Positions 8,472 to 16,108 of a stretch of DNA of 64,000 nucleotides are shown here, piece after piece. Each line of letters begins with the position of its first letter. Positions within the stretch are counted from its first letter, which is position 1. Made by a program: the position numbers and the translations under genes. Source of the stretch: Halorussus lipolyticus (GTDB lineage: Archaea; Halobacteriota; Halobacteria; Halobacteriales; Haladaptataceae); assembly GCF_029338375.1 (NCBI RefSeq), contig NZ_CP119805.1:1-64000 (forward strand), read 5' to 3'. The notes under the pieces were generated by a model. The model was not told the origin of the DNA. It saw only the letters and a list, made by a program, of their open reading frames with translations, and made no database searches.

Positions 8472-9248
8472 ATGACAGACGCGCCGGAGTTCAAGCGACG
8501 ACTCCGCAGAGGAGACCCCGTAACCGGTCACTGGTTGTCGGTCGGCCACCCGGCGGTCGCAGAAATCTGCGCCCGAGACGCCGATTTCGCGGTCGTGGAC
8601 ACCGAACACGCGCCGACCGACCTCGGCGACGTGGCGAACGCGGTCCGAGCAATCGAGTCGGCGGGCGACGAACCCACTGCCCCGCTGGCCCGCGTCGCGT
8701 GGAACGACCCCGTGCGAATCAAGCGCGTGCTGGACACCGGCGTTTCCGGTGTCTTGATTCCGATGGTCGAGGACGCCGCGGAAGCCCGAAACGCGGTCGA
8801 AGCGGTGCGCTACCCGCCCGAGGGCGTCCGCGGCATCGCCGGGTCGCGGGGCAACGACTACGGCAGAGGCCTCGCCGAGCAGGTCGAGGAGGGCGGCGAC
8901 CACCTCGTCACCGTCGTCCAAATCGAGACCCAGCAGGCGGTCGAAAACGTCGGCGAAATCGCGGCGGTCGATGGCGTGGACGCCCTGCTGGTCGGCCCCG
9001 CGGACCTCTCGGGGTCGCTCGGCGTCTTCGGCGAGTACGAATCCGAAACTTTCCGCGAGGCCGTCGAGAGCGTCCTCGACAGCGCCCACGACGCCGATAC
9101 CCCGGTCGGCACGCTGGCGACCAGCGACGACGAAATCCGGCTCTGGGCCGACTACGGCTACGACTACCAAATCGTCGGCGTTGACGCGGGCTACCTCGCC
9201 TCGGGGGCCGAGCGCGCACAGTCGGTCTACGACGAGGAGATGGGATGA
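8472..9248 (+). CDS. HpcH/HpaI-family aldolase (2,4-dihydroxyhept-2-ene-1,7-dioate aldolase type)
   Basis: A 258-residue class II pyruvate-type aldolase. Family signatures seen are VDTEHAPTDL, GVSGVLIPMVEDAAEA, the metal-site segment QIETQQAVENVGEIAAVDG and VGPADLSGSLG. Such enzymes cleave or form 4-hydroxy-2-keto acids with pyruvate; the true substrate cannot be read from sequence. I chose the ATG at 8472 (MTDAPEFKRRL) over an upstream one that adds non-conserved residues. Its stop overlaps the start of the threonine-synthase gene (ATGA), so the two are co-translated. Confidence 0.9.
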   Translation: MTDAPEFKRRLRRGDPVTGHWLSVGHPAVAEICARDADFAVVDTEHAPTDLGDVANAVRAIESAGDEPTAPLARVAWNDPVRIKRVLDTGVSGVLIPMVEDAAEARNAVEAVRYPPEGVRGIAGSRGNDYGRGLAEQVEEGGDHLVTVVQIETQQAVENVGEIAAVDGVDALLVGPADLSGSLGVFGEYESETFREAVESVLDSAHDADTPVGTLATSDDEIRLWADYGYDYQIVGVDAGYLASGAERAQSVYDEEMG

Positions 9249-10510
9249 AAAATCTGGTCTGCTACCGGTGCGGCGCGAGCGCCGCCTTCCCCGACCGCAA
9301 GCGGTGTGAGTGCGGCGAACCACTCTGGTTCGACACCGAGCGCCCTGCGGCCGACTTCTCGTGGCCGGACTCTACTGGCTCGGACTCCACCGGCGTCTGG
9401 CGCTACGACGACCTTCTGCCGGTCGAAATCTCCGGCCCCGGAGACTCCTCTGCCGGAGTCACCGCGACCGCTGGCGTCGGCGCGGCGGCCGGGGCGACCC
9501 CGCTGGTCCGCGCCGAACCCCTCGACGACAGCGCGGGATGCCGACTCTGGCTCAAAGACGAGAGCGAGAACCCGACGGGGAGTTTCAAGGACCGCGGGAG
9601 CGCCGTCGGCGCTGTGTGGTCTGCCGAGGCCGACCGCGAGTGGATTGGCACCGTCTCCCACGGAAACATGGCCATCAGCGTGGCCGCCAACGCCGCCGGA
9701 ATCGCAGGCGGTTCCGGCCGCGAGGAGGGAGATGGGCCGGCGGCGCTGGTCCTCGTCCCGGACGACATCTCGGACGAACGTCTCGCGGCTATCGCGCAGT
9801 ACGACCCGGCAGTCCTCCGGATTTCGGGCGATTACGGCGACCTCTACTACCGGACCCTCTCTGCGGACGCGCCGGTCGAGTTCGTCAACAGCGACACGCC
9901 CCTCCGGGTCGCGGGCCAGAAGACCACCGCGCTCGAAATCTGCGACGAGTTCGCACCGAACGCTCCGGACGCCATCGTCCTGCCTGTCTCCAGCGGAGGC
10001 CACGCCAGCGCGACGTGGAAAGCCCTGCGGGAACTCCGGACCGCGGGCCTCCTCGCCGAATCCGACCTCCCCCGACTCTACTTCGTGCAGGCGTCGGCCT
10101 GCGACCCCATCGCGGAAGCCTACCGCGAGGACGCCGACGAAGTGACCGCGATTGAGCAGACCGAATCGACCGCGGCCTACTCCATCGCCAACGCCGACCC
10201 GCCGAGCGGAACGCGGGCGCTCACCGCGGCCCGAGACACCGGCGGCGCGGTCATCTCGGTCCCCGACGACGAGATTTTGGACGCGAAAGCCGACCTCGCT
10301 CGAAAAGCCGGGTTCTGCGTCGAACCGGCGTCGGCGACCACACTGGCCGGGATTCGGCGACTCTCCGAGCGCGGGGCACTCGACGCCGACGACGAGGTGG
10401 TCGCGGTGCTGACCGGGACCGGCTTCCGAGAACTCGACGCGGGCGGGGAGAAACCCGAGGCGGTCGCACTCGCCGACCTGCCGGAGCGTCTCCGGGCGCT
10501 AGCTGGTTAG
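9245..10510 (+). CDS. thrC: Threonine synthase-type PLP enzyme
   Basis: A 421-residue fold-type II PLP enzyme. It opens with a zinc-ribbon-like C6-x2-C9...C21-x-C23, typical of archaeal threonine synthases. The PLP lysine is K115 in NPTGSFKDRGSA, with GTVSHGNMAISVAANAAGIAG and the glycine-rich phosphate loop PVSSGGH downstream. Threonine synthase converts O-phosphohomoserine to threonine. Haloarchaeal genomes often hold several such paralogues, so a related function (another beta-replacing PLP enzyme) is possible. It is translationally coupled to the aldolase gene. Confidence 0.85.
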   Translation: MKNLVCYRCGASAAFPDRKRCECGEPLWFDTERPAADFSWPDSTGSDSTGVWRYDDLLPVEISGPGDSSAGVTATAGVGAAAGATPLVRAEPLDDSAGCRLWLKDESENPTGSFKDRGSAVGAVWSAEADREWIGTVSHGNMAISVAANAAGIAGGSGREEGDGPAALVLVPDDISDERLAAIAQYDPAVLRISGDYGDLYYRTLSADAPVEFVNSDTPLRVAGQKTTALEICDEFAPNAPDAIVLPVSSGGHASATWKALRELRTAGLLAESDLPRLYFVQASACDPIAEAYREDADEVTAIEQTESTAAYSIANADPPSGTRALTAARDTGGAVISVPDDEILDAKADLARKAGFCVEPASATTLAGIRRLSERGALDADDEVVAVLTGTGFRELDAGGEKPEAVALADLPERLRALAG

Positions 10511-10752
10511 TCCTCGTCGTCGGCGAAGACGACCTCCTCGATTTCCCGGCGCTCGCCGTCCGGGGAGTCTTCCTCGTACTTGTAGCGAACGTCGGCCTCC
10601 TCGTCCTCGGCGACTTCGTGCGAGCCATCGCAGAAGGGGTAGTTCTCCGAGAGACCGCAGAGACAAACCGCGATGTTGCCTTTCTCGTCGTCCAAGTCGC
10701 TCTCGTCCAGTTTGAGGGGACCGGTCGCGTCGTGGGTGACTTCGCGGGCCAT
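10507..10752 (-). CDS. CDGSH iron-sulphur domain protein
   Basis: An 81-residue protein with one CDGSH motif: C30-x-C32, then C41-D-G-S-H45, the three-Cys one-His ligand set of a 2Fe-2S cluster. There is no membrane anchor, so it is a cytoplasmic prokaryotic-type CDGSH protein that probably acts in electron transfer or cluster handling. It converges on the threonine-synthase gene and overlaps its 3' end by four bases. Confidence 0.92.
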   Translation of the reverse strand: MAREVTHDATGPLKLDESDLDDEKGNIAVCLCGLSENYPFCDGSHEVAEDEEADVRYKYEEDSPDGERREIEEVVFADDED

Positions 10753-10791
10753 GCCCGGCGGTAGGGGCCGGGGACTGGTAGGTTTTGTCCG

Positions 10792-12165
10792 TCAGTCTCG
10801 CTCGTAGGCCCCCTGACGGACCAACTTCCCGCGCTCGGCCATGACCTCGGGGGTCCGACAGACCCCATTCGCGCCGGTCACCTGCGGGACGGTGCAGTTG
10901 TTGCAGTTCTCGCAGACGGCCTCGACCTCGTCGGAGTCTCGGGCGTCCTCGGGGTCGAGAAGTCGGGCGGGCAGTCTGGGTTCGGCGTAGAACGGGCGGC
11001 CCATTCCCACCGCATCGCAGGCCGGCCGAGAGCCGTCGTTTCCGAGGAGTTGGTCTATCTGCTCACGAGAGCGAATCCCGCCCTCCAGCAGGACCGGGAC
11101 CGAGACGCGCTCTCGGACTCGCCGGGCGAGGTCGGCGTTCCACGCCGGTTCGAAGTCGTAGCGGGCGGCCTCCACGCGGTTCGCGGCGGCGACCAGCGCG
11201 GCCTTCCACCGACTGCCGAACGCCGAGACGTAGCCCTCCCGAAAGTTGCTGTCGCGCCACGCCCGGTCGGGAAATCGCCCGCGGACGATGCTCATGTCCC
11301 AGAACGTCGAGACCCGGACCGGAACCAGCGCGTCGAGGCCGATGCGGTCGAGGCGCTCGCAGACGGCGACGGCCTCGTCGGCGGCGAGGGAGTTGCGGAC
11401 GAACGGCGGGGCCTCGGTTTCGGCGGGAATCTTGGCGATGACCGGCAGGTCGCCCGCTCGGTCCCGAATCTCGTCGTGGACCGCCTCGAAGAAGCGCACG
11501 CCGTCGGCGAACTCGTCGTTCCGGCGATTGTAGAACGGCGAGAGGAACTGCTGGAGGACGCCCATGTTCGCTCCCGCGAGATGAACGCCGTCGTAGCCAG
11601 CGTCGGCGACGTTGGCCGCGGCGCGGCCGAAATCTTCCGCGAGGTCGTAGACCTCCTCGGTCGAGAGGACGTGCGGGTCGAGTTCGAGGAAGCCGAGGCG
11701 GTCGGCCACCCGGAGGAGCCGCGGCGGAGGCGACACCGCGAGTTGGCTGTAACCGGGGTTGGCCCGGCGGTACTCGACGTGCCACGCCTCCATGCTCCGG
11801 AGGCCGCCGTGGTCCAACTGGGCGAAGATTCGCCCGCCGTGGTCGTGGATGGTCTCGGGCACCGCCGACAGACTCGCGGTGAACTCGGGGTCGGCGACCG
11901 GGGTCATCGAGGGGGCGACCCTGCCGCCCTCCTCGTGGACCGGTGACGCGCCCTGACAGACGAGTCCCGCGCCGGCCTCCACAGCGGGTTCGAGTTCGTC
12001 CGCGAGAATATCCGGGGCGTCGGGTCCTTCGCCGGCGCACTCCAGCAGTGGCGCGCGGTAGAGCCGATTCGATAGCTCGACGCCGCCGATTTCGAGTGGG
12101 GCTTCGAGTTCGGGCACGGTGAACTCCGTCTTCGACGGTTCGTCGGTAAAGTGTTTGGTCGGCAC
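10792..12165 (-). CDS. NADH:flavin oxidoreductase, old yellow enzyme / 2,4-dienoyl-CoA reductase type
   Basis: A 457-residue FMN-dependent TIM-barrel enzyme. It begins with APLEIGGVELSNRLYRAPL and carries RIFAQLDHGG, DAGYDGVHLAGANMGVLQQFLSP and the phosphate-binding segment VLLEGGIRS...VGMGRPFYAEP. A cysteine cluster C-x2-C-x2-C with a fourth Cys (about residues 418-436) fits the 4Fe-4S site of the dienoyl-CoA reductase subgroup. The second, FAD/NAD-binding half of those enzymes is missing. It probably reduces an activated C=C bond; the substrate is unknown. Confidence 0.88.
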   Translation of the reverse strand: MPTKHFTDEPSKTEFTVPELEAPLEIGGVELSNRLYRAPLLECAGEGPDAPDILADELEPAVEAGAGLVCQGASPVHEEGGRVAPSMTPVADPEFTASLSAVPETIHDHGGRIFAQLDHGGLRSMEAWHVEYRRANPGYSQLAVSPPPRLLRVADRLGFLELDPHVLSTEEVYDLAEDFGRAAANVADAGYDGVHLAGANMGVLQQFLSPFYNRRNDEFADGVRFFEAVHDEIRDRAGDLPVIAKIPAETEAPPFVRNSLAADEAVAVCERLDRIGLDALVPVRVSTFWDMSIVRGRFPDRAWRDSNFREGYVSAFGSRWKAALVAAANRVEAARYDFEPAWNADLARRVRERVSVPVLLEGGIRSREQIDQLLGNDGSRPACDAVGMGRPFYAEPRLPARLLDPEDARDSDEVEAVCENCNNCTVPQVTGANGVCRTPEVMAERGKLVRQGAYERD

Positions 12166-12528
12166 GCCTGTCGGTGGGTCGCTCGGTCAGCACCTCGGCG
12201 GTCGCTCGCGGAATCCGGTTCGACGCCGACGAGGAGACCTAAAAACATAATTTGAATCGTTAAGACTTTCTCTACATATCTATACAAAATAATATTCCTT
12301 GTCTTCCGGAACATTTATTCCCTACCGCACCGAATTATTACACAAGAAGTATTGGAGAAATAAAATCGGCACTTTTTTCTATCAGTTCCGCATAGCTACT
12401 GCTCCGGCGCTCGAACGTGCGGGATTCGGGCGCTCTCGCGGTCGAATCGCGCAGAAACCTACCTGACCAGCGACGCCTGTCGGAGTCGCCCGCCGTCCGT
12501 CAGGTATCGCGCGACACCGATAGCACCC
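12166..12528. other. Intergenic stretch, AT-rich
   Basis: No gene is visible in this 363-bp gap between divergent genes. The part from 12240 to 12380 is markedly AT-rich and contains several TATA-like segments, and should carry the promoters of both flanking genes. Confidence 0.5.
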
Positions 12529-13107
12529 ATGCCAGACACACCCCCGGACGCCGCCGACGCAGTATCGACCGATTCCGACACCGGCAGTCTCGACTCGCTC
12601 GCCGACCCCGAGGACCTGCGCGACGACGATTCGGTCCGCTTCACGCACGAGGAGGCCGCCCACGACGACCGGACACACTGTAACACCGACATCGCGGGCC
12701 GGGCCGTCGTCGGCGTTACCAACGACGCTGGCGAGGTCCTGTTGGCGGTCCACGAGGCTGAGTCCGTCGCCATGCTCCCCCACGGCGAAGTCGAATCCGG
12801 CGACGATTGGGTCGCGGTCGCTCGCCGGAAGGTCGAACTCACGACCGAACTCCCCTTCGAAATCGACGGCGTGGCGGTCGTGCGCGAAATCGACCACTTC
12901 GTCGGGAACGACGACGAACCCCACGCCACGACCTACGGCGTCGTCTTCCGGGCCTCGCTCACCGGCGACCCCGACGAGGCCGTCCTCGCGGACCCCGGCC
13001 ACCCCGACAACGACCACTGGGACGCCGGGTGGTTCGGTTCGGTCCCCGACAACCTGCCGCCGGGTGCCGGTCTCGTGGCGGACGACGTTCGACTGTTCGT
13101 GGACTGA
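12529..13107 (+). CDS. NUDIX-fold protein with degenerate catalytic box
   Basis: A 192-residue protein with a NUDIX-like beta framework: AVVGVTNDAGEVLLAVH, then the box region LPHGEVESGDDWVAVARRKV, then VVREIDHFVG and a TYGVVFRASL strand. The canonical REUXEE core reads RKVELT, so the acidic metal ligands are largely lost. It may bind rather than hydrolyse a nucleotide or have another role. The acidic N-terminus of about 50 residues is haloarchaeal in style. Followed by a GNAAAC array. Confidence 0.7.
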   Translation: MPDTPPDAADAVSTDSDTGSLDSLADPEDLRDDDSVRFTHEEAAHDDRTHCNTDIAGRAVVGVTNDAGEVLLAVHEAESVAMLPHGEVESGDDWVAVARRKVELTTELPFEIDGVAVVREIDHFVGNDDEPHATTYGVVFRASLTGDPDEAVLADPGHPDNDHWDAGWFGSVPDNLPPGAGLVADDVRLFVD

Positions 13108-13134
13108 GACGACCGCGGGGGTCTCGCCGACTGG

Positions 13135-13176
13135 CGTTTACGCTTCCGTAAACGCAAACGCTTACGAAAACGCTAA
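13135..13176. repeat. GNAAAC hexanucleotide array A8
   Basis: Degenerate hexamers (GTTTAC, GTAAAC, GCAAAC, GAAAAC) lie between the convergent ends of the NUDIX-like and HTTM genes. It is the last array seen in the window. Confidence 0.7.
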
Positions 13177-13181
13177 CTTTC

Positions 13182-14747
13182 TCACTCGCTCACCGACGCC
13201 TGCCGAGCGCAGGCGTACCGGAGGAGTTCGATTCGGTGGGTCGGCTCCGGCCCCTCAAGTCGGGTTGGCTGTTCGACGTAGTACATCCCGAGGCGTTCCA
13301 CGCCGACCCCGTGGCTCGCGTTCCACCGCCGGCAGAGGTACTCAGCGAGGTGCGGCCGCAGTGGCTCGTTCGCCCCCACCCGGAGGTCCATCAGGTACTT
13401 GAACCACCTGACGTTGGGATAGCTGTCAGCCACGTCCGGCGGGCGGTCCCACCTGACCGCGGTCCCGTGGAACACGTCCCGCCGGGTGTCGTTTTCGAGT
13501 CGTCCGGGCACCACGTACCACCCGTCCGCTCCTCGGGGTTCGGGCGCGAACATGTCCCACCGGTACTCGCCGGGGTCAACCGCGGACTCGACCTCCTCGG
13601 GCGCGGCGACGTAACCGAGTGTCGCCGCGTTCCAGACGAGGACGAACGCCAGCAGACCGGCCACGACCGGGGGTTTCGCTCGGCCTATTTGCCGGGCGGC
13701 CTCGGCCGGTCCCCGGCGATTTCGCTCCGAGACGAGACCGTCGAGTCTGCCGCGCCGGTCCTCGCGGTCGAATCGGTCCCACGCCTCCGACGCCCGAAGT
13801 TTGGCGGTCGCCCGGTCCCAGAACGCCCGCGGGAGGAAGGGAATTAGACCGGCAATCGAGACCAGCGGGAAGATACCGAGTCGCATCGTCAGCGCCATCC
13901 CGAGGTGCATGCCGACGAACAGCGAGGCGAAGACGGTCCGCCGCCGGCCGGTCAGCAGAACCAGCGCGACCGACGAGACCAGCAGGCCGAGCCACACCCG
14001 GTCGAAGAATCCGAGGACCAGCGGATAGCGCGCCAGCACGTCGCCGAACCCGACGATTAGCTGGTCGAGGCTGAAGACGTACTGGATGGCGTCGCCCCGG
14101 ACCCACCGGTCTCCTCGGAGTTTGAACAGCGCGTTCGCGGTGTAGACCACGACCACCTGAATCAGGAGCGCGGCGGTGGCGACGCTGGCCACGTGATTTC
14201 CGGGCTGGCGCTCGTACTCCTCCGAGAGCGACCCCGGAGACCGACCGTCCGCGGCCCGTTCCCGCGCGGCCCGGAGCGCGTCCACCGACCACCGCCGCCC
14301 GAGCGGCAGGAACATCCCCCAGAACAGCAGTCGCCGGAGGAGCGAGTCGCCGCCGTTCAGGACCACGGGATTCCGGGCGTGGAGCGAGACCAACAGCGCG
14401 AACGAGACGAGCGCGGCCAATCGCGTCCGGTAGCCGACGAGCAGGGCCACAGCCACCCCACCGGCGGCGAGAAACAGCGCGCCCTGCACCCACGCCGACC
14501 CCGAGAGGGCGTGAACCGAGAGGGCGGCCATCGCGGGAAACTGTTCGCGGAGGACCGCCCGAGGCAGAACTCCCGAGTCGGCGTAGAACGCCACGAGGTC
14601 CCGCGACCGGAGGAGCAAGTCCGCGAGCAGAAGCACCCCCAGCGAGACGCGGAGCGCGGCCAGCGCCCTCGCATCGACGCCGAACCGGCGCGCGATGGCG
14701 GCCCGACAGCGAGCGAGGGGTCGCTCGGGGAGGGCGGGAGCGTTCAT
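13182..14747 (-). CDS. HTTM-domain membrane protein (vitamin K-dependent carboxylase-like)
   Basis: A 521-residue multi-pass membrane protein of the HTTM superfamily. Residues about 25-345 hold at least seven membrane helices with the marks GVLPRAV, SLHARNPVVLNGGDSLLRRLLFWGMFLPLG and YTANALFKLRGDRWVRGDAI. An extracytoplasmic C-terminal part of about 140 residues follows (YRWDMFAPEPRGADGWYVV). HTTM proteins include gamma-glutamyl carboxylase and SdpB, which matures a secreted peptide toxin in Bacillus. The gene lies 86 bp after the M50 protease on the same strand, next to an acidic peptide gene and an ATP-grasp ligase, which suggests a peptide-maturation role. The ATG at 14747 (MNAPALPERPL) is chosen because upstream sequence is not protein-like. 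Confidence 0.88.
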   Translation of the reverse strand: MNAPALPERPLARCRAAIARRFGVDARALAALRVSLGVLLLADLLLRSRDLVAFYADSGVLPRAVLREQFPAMAALSVHALSGSAWVQGALFLAAGGVAVALLVGYRTRLAALVSFALLVSLHARNPVVLNGGDSLLRRLLFWGMFLPLGRRWSVDALRAARERAADGRSPGSLSEEYERQPGNHVASVATAALLIQVVVVYTANALFKLRGDRWVRGDAIQYVFSLDQLIVGFGDVLARYPLVLGFFDRVWLGLLVSSVALVLLTGRRRTVFASLFVGMHLGMALTMRLGIFPLVSIAGLIPFLPRAFWDRATAKLRASEAWDRFDREDRRGRLDGLVSERNRRGPAEAARQIGRAKPPVVAGLLAFVLVWNAATLGYVAAPEEVESAVDPGEYRWDMFAPEPRGADGWYVVPGRLENDTRRDVFHGTAVRWDRPPDVADSYPNVRWFKYLMDLRVGANEPLRPHLAEYLCRRWNASHGVGVERLGMYYVEQPTRLEGPEPTHRIELLRYACARQASVSE

Positions 14748-14833
14748 GTTTCGCTGGATAGACTGACCCGTCTTGTAAACGTAGCGAAACACCCGACTTG
14801 GCGTGGTCTTTTCTCCGTCGCTGACGCTCCGGA

Positions 14834-15820
14834 CTACCCTCCGTCGCCGACCCACGACGCGAGGTAGGCGCTCCCGACGATGCTCGCCGACGCGAGCGCG
14901 CCGGCCGGCCCGAACCGTCCGTAGGCATACGCAGTCGCCCCGACGGTCGCCACTAGCGCGAACCCGTAGGAGAGAACAGCGTACCCGGCCGCTCCGGTGG
15001 CTCGACCGCTTCGGAGGTCCTCGACGCCGCGGGATTTCAGCCCGTCGAGTCCGAACGTATCGACCAACAGCCAGTAGCCGTCGCCGTGATAGAGCGGGTT
15101 GAGCGCGAAGACGACCTGACTGGTGACGCCCACGACGACCAGCGCGAGGACGGGACTGTCGGACACCCCGGCGTACCGCGCGACCACCAACGGCAGGCAC
15201 GCCGCGAGTTCGACCAGCGGGCCGGCGAGGCTTATCCACCGCCGGAGGTTGGTCGGGAGCAACCACGCGCCGTTGGTCACGGTCTTGACTGTCGGGACGA
15301 CGGCGTTTATCGTGCCGACGGTCACGTCGGCGTCGAAGTACGGTTTGCTGGCCCGGTAGTGGCCGTACTCGTGGACCGCGGTGAAACCGAGGAGCGCGAC
15401 GAGGGCGGCCGCGTACTCACCGACCGAGAGGTCGGCGGACAATCCCGCGAGTGCCCCGCGGGTCAGTTCGTGGACTGACGCGCCGACGAAGACTGCGAGG
15501 AGTGCGACGAACAGGGCGACTCGGGGCCAGAGCCGAACGTCGTCGGGCGGGCGAACGCGTTCGATGCCGTCGCCCGAGCGCACGTATCCCTCCTCGGAGA
15601 GTTCCCGCAGTGTCTCGGCGGCCGCCGGATTCGCTTCTCCGATACGGTCGATGACCGCCGAAAACTGCTCGCCGTTCGTGGCGGCCTCCCGAAGCCCGGT
15701 TATCACGTTCGAACTCACTTTCTTGAACTCGTCGTCCCCGTTCCGAAGAAAGTGGTCGCCCTCGACTCGCCCCCAACTGAACCCGAACGACGAGTCGGTC
15801 TCCTCGGCCTCGGTCCTCAT
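14834..15820 (-). CDS. M50-family membrane zinc metalloprotease with PqqD/RRE-like N-terminal domain
   Basis: A 328-residue protein. Residues about 12-82 (GRVEGDHFLRNGDDEF..., LSEEGYV) read like a PqqD-type winged helix, the fold that recognises leader peptides in RiPP systems. A membrane domain follows with the zinc motif HEYGH at 150-154 and a later NPLYHGDGYWLLVDTFG segment that supplies the third ligand region. This arrangement resembles the peptide zinc metalloproteases of peptide-antibiotic clusters. An alternative ATG at 15841 adds seven residues. It is divergent from the 32-residue peptide gene 113 bp away and upstream of the HTTM gene. Confidence 0.85.
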   Translation of the reverse strand: MRTEAEETDSSFGFSWGRVEGDHFLRNGDDEFKKVSSNVITGLREAATNGEQFSAVIDRIGEANPAAAETLRELSEEGYVRSGDGIERVRPPDDVRLWPRVALFVALLAVFVGASVHELTRGALAGLSADLSVGEYAAALVALLGFTAVHEYGHYRASKPYFDADVTVGTINAVVPTVKTVTNGAWLLPTNLRRWISLAGPLVELAACLPLVVARYAGVSDSPVLALVVVGVTSQVVFALNPLYHGDGYWLLVDTFGLDGLKSRGVEDLRSGRATGAAGYAVLSYGFALVATVGATAYAYGRFGPAGALASASIVGSAYLASWVGDGG

Positions 15821-15841
15821 ACGGCGGATAGTTCCTATCAT

Positions 15842-15933
15842 ACGAGAAAAACATTTTGTAAGCTACCGAAGGTCATAAAGTTAGATTATATAAGAAAAAT
15901 TTAATACCGGATTGGTACCAAGTACCATTTGTC
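15842..15933. promoter_or_regulatory. Bidirectional promoter region of the candidate peptide locus
   Basis: A strongly AT-rich gap separates the protease gene (minus strand) from the peptide gene (plus strand). A TTATATAAG box at 15886-15894 suits transcription towards the peptide gene. A perfect inverted repeat TGGTAC-CAA-GTACCA occupies 15913-15927, ending six bases before the peptide ATG, and could be an operator or a small hairpin. Confidence 0.5.
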
Positions 15934-16032
15934 ATGCAGGACCATTACCTTAGTGACGCGGACGACGACGTGGAAAGTGTCGAAGAGCGCGAGAACACCG
16001 GCCCGTACCTGACCATCATCGACGGCCTGTAA
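15934..16032 (+). CDS. Candidate precursor peptide, 32 residues
   Basis: A complete ATG-to-TAA ORF for a 32-residue acidic peptide beginning MQDHYLSDADDD and ending GPYLTIIDGL. Ten residues are Asp or Glu, four are Ser or Thr, and there is no Cys or Lys. The acidic first half could be a leader and the C-terminal Thr/Asp/Glu-containing part a core. It is the only ORF in this gap, has its own TATA-like box and inverted repeat, and is divergent from an M50 protease carrying a PqqD-like domain and convergent with an ATP-grasp ligase. Ligases of that fold make ester or amide cross-links between Thr/Ser/Lys and Asp/Glu side chains in graspetides. Precursor status is inference from context and composition. 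Confidence 0.6.
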   Translation: MQDHYLSDADDDVESVEERENTGPYLTIIDGL

Positions 16033-16108
16033 GCCGTCGGGTCAGTTCGGACGCTTCGTACGCTGACCGATTTCTTTCGCTCGTGACTCCCGGCGTCGAG
16101 TGTTCTCC

